From Thermoleophilaceae bacterium (GTDB lineage Bacteria > Actinomycetota > Thermoleophilia > Solirubrobacterales > JACPNS01): a stretch of 12,397 nucleotides of DNA. Of the stretch, positions 6,246 to 12,397 are shown piece by piece; within the stretch, counting starts at the first letter, position 1; each line of letters opens with the position of its first letter. Below the pieces are notes generated by a model. It saw nothing but the letters and a program-made list of their open reading frames with translations, did not search any database and was not told where the DNA came from. Made by a program: the position numbers and the translations under genes. The stretch lies in assembly GCA_016463365.1 (NCBI GenBank), contig JAEMRJ010000028.1, positions 7,277-19,673 on the forward strand, in the 5' to 3' direction.

Positions 6246-6251
6246 AGCCTA
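6246..6251 (-). promoter_or_regulatory. Probable -10 element of a leaderless ECF sigma mRNA
   Basis: TAGGCT on the minus strand, six bases before the GTG start, inside the 19-bp gap after the PlsC-GpsA stop. It would give the sigma unit its own promoter as well as read-through. No convincing -35 is seen. Confidence 0.5.
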
Positions 6252-6258
6252 CTTTGAT

Positions 6259-8055
6259 TCAGGCGGCGCGCCGCACGATCGAAACCCACTCTGCAGGTTC
6301 AATCTCGCCGTTGATGAGATCACGCAACGCGAACACCGTCGGTGCGTCGAAGCCGGCGTTCTCGATCACGGTCGCAAGCAGCGGCACTGTGTCGACCGCC
6401 TCGGCGACGTGTCCGAGCTCTGTCTTGATCTGATCGGCGGGTACGCCCGAACCGAGCAGCTCGCCAGCGCGACGATTGCGACTTCCGGCGGCCAGGACGG
6501 TCGCGACCAGGTCGCCGGTGCCGGCGAGCCCGAGAAACGTTTCGTGGTCGGCGCCGTATGTTCCGGCGAACTCTTCGACCTCGCGGAAGGCGTGCCCAGC
6601 GGCTGCCCCGGCGGCATTCATGCCGGCGCTGCCGGCGGCGCTGGCGGCAAGCGCAGCGACGTTCTTGGCGCAGCCTGCGAGCTCGGTCCCGACCAGGTCT
6701 TTTGAACGCTCCACCCCCAGGCCAGCCTGCTCGAGCGTGTCGCCGAGCTGGCGACGAAGCGCGTCGTCGGGTGTGGCAAGCACAACGGACGCGCCGTGCA
6801 GAACGGCCTCAGCCGCATGCGCCGGGCCACCGAGACAGGCGATCGCACGCGTCCGCACGCGGGCGCCGACGTATTCAGAAGGCAGCGTTCCGAGCGGCGG
6901 CACAAGTCCCTTGCTGAGTACCAGCACTGCGCTGCGCGAGCCGATCCGGTCTGCGGCCTGTGCGACTGCGTTGGGGAGCTCCTTGGACGGGACGGCAAAG
7001 ACGATCAGGTCCTGACCCGAAAGCTCGACAGTGGCGGCGGCCTTCACGCTCAGCTCTGGCGGCAGGTCGACCTCGGGCAGGTAGCGCTCGTTTCGCCGTT
7101 CGTGTTCGATCTTGTTCGCCATCTCTTCTTCGCGCGTACCGAGCTCGACCTCCATTCCAGCCTTGGCCAGCAGCACGGCCACTGCGGTTCCCCAGGCCCC
7201 GGAGCCGATAACTGCAGCTCGGCGCATCGGCGGAAGCCCGCCCAGCCATTCCCACTGAAGCTCGACGCGCGGCCAGATCCGATCGGTCACTTCGACAGCT
7301 AGATCCTGCGATGCGTCGACGGTGTGCGGGAAGACCAGTGGATCGCCGGCACGGATCGAGACCTTGTGCGGGCGCACGCGCCAACCCTTGCGCACGTCCT
7401 CCGTACCGATCAGCGCGATCGGGACGATCGGCACGCCCGTCTCCAGGGCAAATCGACCGACGCCGCGGCGCGGCCGACCCAGCGACCCTGGTCGGATGCG
7501 CGTGCCCTCCGGAAAGATCACGAGACTGTCGCCGCGGTCGAGCAGCGCGTGTACGGTGATCAGCAACTCCTGGTCGGACTGCTCGCGCATCACCGGGATC
7601 GCGCCGAGCGAGTTCAGAAACCATCCTTGGAGTGGCTTCTTGAAGAGCTCCATCTTGGCCACGTAGAAGAGCGGCCGCTTGGTCATCGCTCCGATGATGA
7701 ACGGGTCGAGAAAACTCCGGTGGTTGCTGGCGAAAATGATCGGACCATCGCTCGGCACGTGCTCGCGACCGATGCGGTCGAGGCGGAAATAGATCAAGAA
7801 GAACGGCAGCAGAAAAAAGCGCATGAAGCGGTAGAGCCACATGTTCACGCCCCTGGTCCGGGCTCGCTCATGGAACTTGAAGAAGTAGTCGGGCGGGAGC
7901 GCGTCGGCCTGGGGTGGCTGTTCCGGCTCGTCCTCGACCTGGGTCCGCGGCGCGACAACCGGCGTCTTCGGCCCGGTTTCAGGCGCAGGTGGACGCTCGG
8001 CGCGGGATGCTGCATCCTGCTCCGGCGGGGCGGTTGTGGACTCGTCGACGCTCAT
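6259..8055 (-). CDS. Fusion: 1-acylglycerol-3-phosphate acyltransferase (PlsC) + glycerol-3-phosphate dehydrogenase (GpsA)
   Basis: A 598-aa bifunctional phospholipid-precursor enzyme. Residues 1-55 are a Pro/Glu-rich, probably disordered leader. Residues 70-92 contain a hydrophobic membrane-anchoring stretch. The acyltransferase domain (about 95-260) has NHRSFLDPF with the catalytic His112 and Asp117, and FPEGTR (181-186). After a short linker, the dehydrogenase domain (about 278-598) has GSGAWG (284-289), SKGL with Lys382, GGPAHAAEA, AKNV with the likely catalytic Lys464, AGTGDL with Asp515, and SRNRR (525-529), the GpsA pattern. GpsA makes glycerol-3-phosphate from dihydroxyacetone phosphate; PlsC acylates lysophosphatidic acid. 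No stop or frameshift separates them; the internal Met277 has no good ribosome binding site. TACAAC (8062-8067) lies six bases before the ATG. Confidence 0.93.
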   Translation of the reverse strand: MSVDESTTAPPEQDAASRAERPPAPETGPKTPVVAPRTQVEDEPEQPPQADALPPDYFFKFHERARTRGVNMWLYRFMRFFLLPFFLIYFRLDRIGREHVPSDGPIIFASNHRSFLDPFIIGAMTKRPLFYVAKMELFKKPLQGWFLNSLGAIPVMREQSDQELLITVHALLDRGDSLVIFPEGTRIRPGSLGRPRRGVGRFALETGVPIVPIALIGTEDVRKGWRVRPHKVSIRAGDPLVFPHTVDASQDLAVEVTDRIWPRVELQWEWLGGLPPMRRAAVIGSGAWGTAVAVLLAKAGMEVELGTREEEMANKIEHERRNERYLPEVDLPPELSVKAAATVELSGQDLIVFAVPSKELPNAVAQAADRIGSRSAVLVLSKGLVPPLGTLPSEYVGARVRTRAIACLGGPAHAAEAVLHGASVVLATPDDALRRQLGDTLEQAGLGVERSKDLVGTELAGCAKNVAALAASAAGSAGMNAAGAAAGHAFREVEEFAGTYGADHETFLGLAGTGDLVATVLAAGSRNRRAGELLGSGVPADQIKTELGHVAEAVDTVPLLATVIENAGFDAPTVFALRDLINGEIEPAEWVSIVRRAA

Positions 8056-8061
8056 GGGTTA

Positions 8062-8067
8062 GTTGTA
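8062..8067 (-). promoter_or_regulatory. Probable -10 element of the PlsC-GpsA gene
   Basis: TACAAC on the minus strand, six bases before the ATG and with no Shine-Dalgarno in between. It lacks the terminal T of TANNNT but matches four of six consensus bases. Read-through from the tRNA gene just upstream is also possible. Confidence 0.4.
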
Positions 8068-8099
8068 CACGCTCGTCGCCACCGGGTTACGTGGAGCGA

Positions 8100-8172
8100 A
8101 GCCGGGAAGGGGACTCGAACCCCTGACCTACTGCTTACAAGGCAGTTGCTCTACCAGCTGAGCTATCCCGGC
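8100..8172 (-). tRNA. tRNA-Thr (anticodon UGU)
   Basis: The minus strand folds into a full cloverleaf: acceptor GCCGGGA/TCCCGGC, D-stem GCTC/GAGC, anticodon stem ACTGC/GCAGT with loop CTTGTAA (anticodon TGT, reading ACA), variable loop AGGTC, and T-stem AGGGG/CCCCT with loop TTCGAGT. The discriminator base is U (8100) and CCA is not encoded. It lies between the divergent PlsC-GpsA and ABC transporter genes. No integrase or duplicated tRNA end is seen here. Confidence 0.97.
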
Positions 8173-8181
8173 GCAGGTGCG

Positions 8182-8187
8182 AGATTA
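8182..8187 (-). promoter_or_regulatory. Possible -10 element of the tRNA-Thr gene
   Basis: TAATCT on the minus strand ends nine bases before the mature tRNA 5' end, which leaves room for a very short leader. No clear -35 is seen. Confidence 0.35.
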
Positions 8188-8215
8188 CTTCGCGCTGGAG
8201 CATCCCGCCGTCTGA

Positions 8216-8221
8216 AATACT
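8216..8221 (+). promoter_or_regulatory. Probable extended -10 element of the ABC/SulP operon
   Basis: AATACT, preceded by TG and one base (TGA-AATACT, 8213-8221), lies exactly six bases before the GTG start. The 8-mer CTTGCGCC directly before this start codon also precedes the start of the gene at 3451. Confidence 0.5.
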
Positions 8222-8227
8222 TGCGCC

Positions 8228-9141
<914 letters not shown>

Positions 9142-9142
<1 letters not shown>

Positions 9143-9945
9143 TGCTCCGCGGAGTTTCGACGCTGATCGGGCAGGCGCTGCGGCTGCGCCGCATGTCATT
9201 GCTCGCCTGGTCGCTCTCGCTCGCGGGACTGATCGTCACGTACGTGGCGATGTTCCCGTCGATCGAGGGCATCGACTTCGAGGCGATCCTCGAGCAGTAC
9301 CCGAAGGAGTTGCTGCGCGCATTCGGTTTTGACGACACGGTCAAGCAGCTCACGACCGCGATCGGTTTCATCAACACCGAGCTTTTCGGGTTCATGCTGC
9401 CGTTGGCGATCGTGTTTCTTCCCGTCGGAATCATCGTGAAGATGACCTCACGCGCCGAAGAAGATCGCTATCTGGAGGCACTTCTGTCAGCTCCGATCGC
9501 GCGTTGGCAACTGATCGTCGCCGCGTCGATCGCCGCAACCATCGGCATGACGATCCCGATCATCGCGATGATGACAACGGGACTGGTGACCGCCTGGATC
9601 GCCGGCGTGGATCTGACGCTGAGCGAGATCGGGGGATCGGCGCTGAGCCTGCTGCCGATCGGCGCGCTCGGAGGTTCGATCGCCGTGCTGGTTGTCGGCG
9701 CGTCGCGCAGACACGGAATCGCGACCGCCATCGCTGCCGGCGTGATCGTCGTGATGTATCTGATGAATGTCCTTGCCGGATTCATCGAGTTCTTTGATGA
9801 CACCAAGGGCCTGTCGATCTTCCACTACTACAGCGACTGGATCAACAAGGGCATCGTCTGGCCCGAGTTCTTTGCCTTTCTGGCGATCGCCGCAGTGCTG
9901 ACCGCGATCGGCGCTGGTCTGTTTGAGCGGCGCGACGTCGGCTGA
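9142..9945 (+). CDS. ABC-2-like transporter permease
   Basis: A 267-aa integral membrane protein with about six hydrophobic segments (near residues 18-38, 79-101, 118-146, 165-186, 192-213 and 238-260), the usual topology of a half-size ABC-2 permease. A basic N-terminus is followed by a large extracytoplasmic loop (about 39-78) after the first helix, and the stretch SRAEEDRYLEALLSAPIARW (103-122) matches the cytosolic coupling region seen in ABC-2 permeases. The ATG sits inside the TGATG overlap with the ATPase gene, and its own stop overlaps the next gene in the same way, so translation is coupled along the operon. The protein probably forms a homodimer with two copies of the ATPase. Substrate unknown. 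Confidence 0.85.
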
Positions 9946-11648
9946 TGGACGCTGCGCCAGCCGATCCCCGGGGACGACTGAGTCGCGTATTTCCAATCGT
10001 CGGCTGGCTTCCGTCCTACAAGAAGTCGGACTTCAGACCGGATTTCCTGGCCGGCGTGATCATCACCTGCCTGCTCGTCCCGGAGGGGATGGCGTACGCG
10101 CAGATCGCCGGGATGCCGCCACAGACCGCCTTCTATGTTGCCCCGCCGGCGCTGCTGCTCTATGCGATTTTCGCCAGCTCGCGAAAGTTGGTGGTGGTCG
10201 TCTCATCGACCCAGGCAGCGCTTTCGGCCGGTGCGATCGGTCTGGTCGCGACCGTCGGGACGGCCCAGTATGTGGAGCTGACTGCCGCGCTGGCCCTGCT
10301 CGTCGGACTGATCACGATGATCGCGGGCGTCTTCCGCTTCGGCGCCGTGGCCCAGTTCTTCTCGCCGTCGGTCCTCGTCGGCTTCGTCACCGGGCTGGCG
10401 CTGCTGATCTCGGTCAAGCAGTTGCCGAGCCTGCTCGGAATTGAGCCTGGAAAGGGCGATTTCTGGGAGCGCCTGCTGGATGTGATTGTGCACCTCGGGG
10501 ACGTGCACGGGCCGACGCTGCTCCTCGGCGCGCTCTCGATCGCGGTGATGCTCACCACCGAGCGCGTTGCAAGCCGCCTGCCATCCGCGCTCGCGGCGCT
10601 GTTGTTCGGACTGCTGGCTTCGCGGCTGTTCGACTTGGCCGGTCACGGCGTCGAAGTGATCAACGAGATCCCCGGCGGCCTGGCTGCACCGCAGATTCCG
10701 GATGTCGGGGTCACCGACGTGACGCTGCTCTTCGCCTCTGCGGTCGGAATCGCACTGGTCAACTTTGCCGAAGGCAGCAGCATCGCGCGTGAGTTCGCCC
10801 AGAAGGACGGGGTACGGCTGGACGAGAACAAGGAACTGCTCGGCCTGGGCGCAGCAAACGTCGGCGCCGGGCTCTTCCAGGGGTTCGCGATCGGGGCGAG
10901 CCTCTCGAAGTCGTCGGCGGCATACCGACAGGGGATGCGCACCCAGATGGCCGGGATCGTCGCGGCGGGGTTGACTGCGCTGGTCGCACTGTTCCTCACC
11001 GGCCTGTTTGAAGGTCTGCCCGAGGCGACGTTGGCCGGCATCGTGATCGTGGCGGTCAGCGGGATGATCCGGTTGGGGCGGATCAGCAGCTTGCGGCGCC
11101 TGAACATGCCCGATTTCGGGTTGGCAGTGATTGCGACGCTCGCAGTCATGTCGCTGGAGACGCTCTTTGCCCTGATCTTCGCTGTGGCGTTGTCAATCGG
11201 CCTGATGGTTGCGCGCGCGGCGCGGGCGCCGGTGCGACGGCTGGGCCGAATGCCCGGTGGGCACTTTGCCGACCTCGATGAGCACCCGGAGGCGCGTGCG
11301 GAGAACATCGTGCTTGTGGTGCGACTGGATTCCGAACTCTTCTTCGCGAATGCTGACGCGGTTGCCGAGCAGGTCTACGCCGATGCAACCGCGGGGCCGC
11401 ACATTCCGCGCGGAGTAGTGCTGGACCTCGAGGCGACCAACGACCCAGATGTGCCTTCTGGCGAGGCACTGATCCGGCTTGCCGAGCGCCTCCGGGCCGC
11501 GGGAATCCCGCTCGCGCTTGCGCGGGTCCACGAACCGGTGATCGAACTTTTCGATCGCGTCGGCGTGGTCGATGCCATCGGCCGAGAGTTCGTGACCGGC
11601 GACCGCGTCGAGGACACGGTCGAGCGGCTCGAAGCTGCGATCGGCTGA
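9945..11648 (+). CDS. SulP-family anion transporter with C-terminal STAS domain
   Basis: A 567-aa inner-membrane transporter of the SulP/SLC26 family, which moves sulfate, bicarbonate or other anions. Seen: the N-terminal DFLAGVIITCLLVPEGMAYA (33-52) followed by AGMPPQTAFY, the family hallmark; about 12-14 membrane segments up to about residue 425, including GFVTGLALLISVKQLPSLLG (146-165) and the conserved NxGAGLFQGF-like stretch (305-314); and a STAS domain about 455-565 with VVLDLEATNDPDVPSGEAL (491-509), AGIPLALARV and a DTVERLEAA end. The ATG overlaps the permease stop as TGATG. A SulP gene coupled to an ABC-2 exporter pair is not an arrangement I recognise. Which anion is carried cannot be decided. 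A hairpin follows the stop at 11652. Confidence 0.92.
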   Translation: MDAAPADPRGRLSRVFPIVGWLPSYKKSDFRPDFLAGVIITCLLVPEGMAYAQIAGMPPQTAFYVAPPALLLYAIFASSRKLVVVVSSTQAALSAGAIGLVATVGTAQYVELTAALALLVGLITMIAGVFRFGAVAQFFSPSVLVGFVTGLALLISVKQLPSLLGIEPGKGDFWERLLDVIVHLGDVHGPTLLLGALSIAVMLTTERVASRLPSALAALLFGLLASRLFDLAGHGVEVINEIPGGLAAPQIPDVGVTDVTLLFASAVGIALVNFAEGSSIAREFAQKDGVRLDENKELLGLGAANVGAGLFQGFAIGASLSKSSAAYRQGMRTQMAGIVAAGLTALVALFLTGLFEGLPEATLAGIVIVAVSGMIRLGRISSLRRLNMPDFGLAVIATLAVMSLETLFALIFAVALSIGLMVARAARAPVRRLGRMPGGHFADLDEHPEARAENIVLVVRLDSELFFANADAVAEQVYADATAGPHIPRGVVLDLEATNDPDVPSGEALIRLAERLRAAGIPLALARVHEPVIELFDRVGVVDAIGREFVTGDRVEDTVERLEAAIG

Positions 11649-11651
11649 TTC

Positions 11652-11683
11652 CGGGTCGTTGCGCCCAGGCGCGCTACGACCCG
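11652..11683. terminator. Stem-loop between convergent genes, possible bidirectional terminator
   Basis: CGGGTCGT (11652-11659) pairs exactly with ACGACCCG (11676-11683). After a T/T mismatch, GCGC (11661-11664) pairs with GCGC (11671-11674) around a 6-nt loop. It fills the 57-bp gap between the stops of the SulP and SigH-like genes. No T-run follows in either direction (A5 lies on its right), so it would be a non-canonical terminator. Confidence 0.45.
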
Positions 11684-11705
11684 AAAAAGCCTCAGGTATG
11701 CAGTT

Positions 11706-12397
11706 CTAGAGGATGACGTTGCGCTCGTCGAGGTGCCCACCGACCTTGCGCTTGACGCGCTGGAGGGCGTTGTCCACGGTCTTTGCGTCGCAGTCGATCT
11801 TCACGCCGATCTCCTCGTAGGAGTAGCCGTCGAGGTAGAAGCGCAGAACATCGCCCTCGAGCTCGCTGAGCGTGGTCGACAGGCAGCCGACGAGGCTGGT
11901 GAGTTCTTCCGAGCTGATCACCTGGACGACCGGGTCGTGAACGTGGCTTCCGGGGAGCATTTCGTCGAGCGTCTGGTCGCCGTCGTCGTCACCTGCGCCC
12001 GGGGGCGAGTTGAACGAGACGTACTGGTTCAGCGGCGTGTGCTTGTTACGCGTGCTGGTTTTGACTGCCGTGATGATCTGACGGGTGATGCACAGCTCCG
12101 CGAAGTTGCGGAAACTGCTCTCACGGTCGGTGCGGTAGTCACGAATGGCCTTGTAGAGGCCGACGAGGCCCTCCTGGATCAGGTCATCGGAGTCTCCACC
12201 GATCAGGAAATAGGACGACGCCTTCAAACGGACAAATCCGTAGTAGCGCTTGCACACCATCTCGTATGCCTCGCTGTTTCCAGACTTCGCGAGGGCGATC
12301 AGGTAGTGATCATCAACCTCAGGTAGAGCTTTAGACTTTTGTCTGATGCGCCCTGCATTGGTGCGGGGAGCGAGCTCTTCTGATTCTTCGAGCGTTT
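11706..12397 (-). CDS. SigH/Spo0H-like sigma-70 factor, partial (5' end outside window)
   Basis: An RNA polymerase sigma factor of the Bacillus SigH (Spo0H) type. Seen: VRLKASSYFLIGGDSDDLIQ and EGLVGLYKAIRDYRTDRESS (sigma2), FAELCITRQIITAVKTSTRN and KHTPLNQYVSFNSP, then a sigma4 region with LEGDVLRFYLDGYSYEEIGV and DAKTVDNALQRVKRKVGGHL. This order and wording closely follow Bacillus SigH. The frame stays open to the window edge: upstream of the Met at 12258-12260 it reads through LPEVDDHYLIALAKSGNSEA, the conserved sigma N-terminal helix, and there is no ATG, GTG or TTG in the remaining in-frame stretch. The real start therefore lies beyond 12397, and at least 229 codons are in view. It converges on the SulP gene. 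In this organism it probably does not control endospores; its targets are unknown. Confidence 0.93.
   Translation of the reverse strand, partial: TLEESEELAPRTNAGRIRQKSKALPEVDDHYLIALAKSGNSEAYEMVCKRYYGFVRLKASSYFLIGGDSDDLIQEGLVGLYKAIRDYRTDRESSFRNFAELCITRQIITAVKTSTRNKHTPLNQYVSFNSPPGAGDDDGDQTLDEMLPGSHVHDPVVQVISSEELTSLVGCLSTTLSELEGDVLRFYLDGYSYEEIGVKIDCDAKTVDNALQRVKRKVGGHLDERNVIL

Noticed and set aside
7225..7227. Separate start for a stand-alone GpsA
   Set aside because: The ATG is in frame with PlsC, there is no stop between the domains and no convincing ribosome binding site before it; a true fusion is simpler.
8100..8172. tRNA-Thr as an integration site of a genomic island
   Set aside because: No integrase, no direct repeat of the tRNA end and no change in base composition beside it in this window.
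12258..12260. ATG as the start of the SigH-like gene
   Set aside because: The frame upstream encodes the conserved sigma N-terminal helix and stays open to the window edge.

Overview
The window is GC-rich, almost fully coding, and most likely chromosomal DNA from an actinobacterium. The best guess is the Thermoleophilia (Solirubrobacterales-like), which is an inference. The reasons are high-GC codon use, a Firmicutes-type Spo0H/SigH-like sigma factor in a high-GC genome, a rhomboid protease with a zinc-ribbon/B-box-like N-terminus, and several genes that appear to start without a ribosome binding site, directly downstream of a TANNNT -10 element. No phage, plasmid or CRISPR signature is visible.

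Layout: (1) 27-833, a short-chain 3-hydroxyacyl-CoA dehydrogenase ending in a strong hairpin plus T-run. (2) 883-1721, a possible mobile island: a Y1/HUH transposase of the REP-associated (RAYT) type lies between two nearly identical 47-nt palindromes. (3) 1729-3069, a CorC/HlyC membrane protein, then 3166-3414, a pterin-carbinolamine dehydratase, both on the minus strand. (4) 3451-4362, a cytoplasmic cobalamin-binding-type protein, divergent from the dehydratase across only 36 bp. (5) A minus-strand cluster from 8055 to 4373: a PlsC-GpsA fusion enzyme, an ECF sigma factor, a single-pass membrane protein that overlaps the sigma gene by ATGA, and a rhomboid protease. (6) tRNA-Thr(UGU) at 8100-8172, minus strand. 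(7) A plus-strand operon 8228-11648: ABC ATPase, ABC-2-like permease and a SulP/STAS anion transporter, each joined to the next by a TGATG stop/start overlap. (8) A hairpin in the convergent gap, then a SigH-like sigma factor running off the right edge.

Functional themes: membrane phospholipid precursor synthesis (PlsC-GpsA) sits directly upstream of a probable envelope-signalling unit (sigma factor, membrane partner, intramembrane protease). The ABC and SulP genes form a translationally coupled transport operon with unknown substrate. The most interesting items are the transposase with paired palindromes, the sigma/membrane protein/rhomboid cluster, the PlsC-GpsA fusion, and the recurring TANNNT-N6-start arrangement. 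No gene-free stretch exceeds 300 bases; the longest gaps (834-946 and 1589-1728) are mostly taken up by the palindromes.
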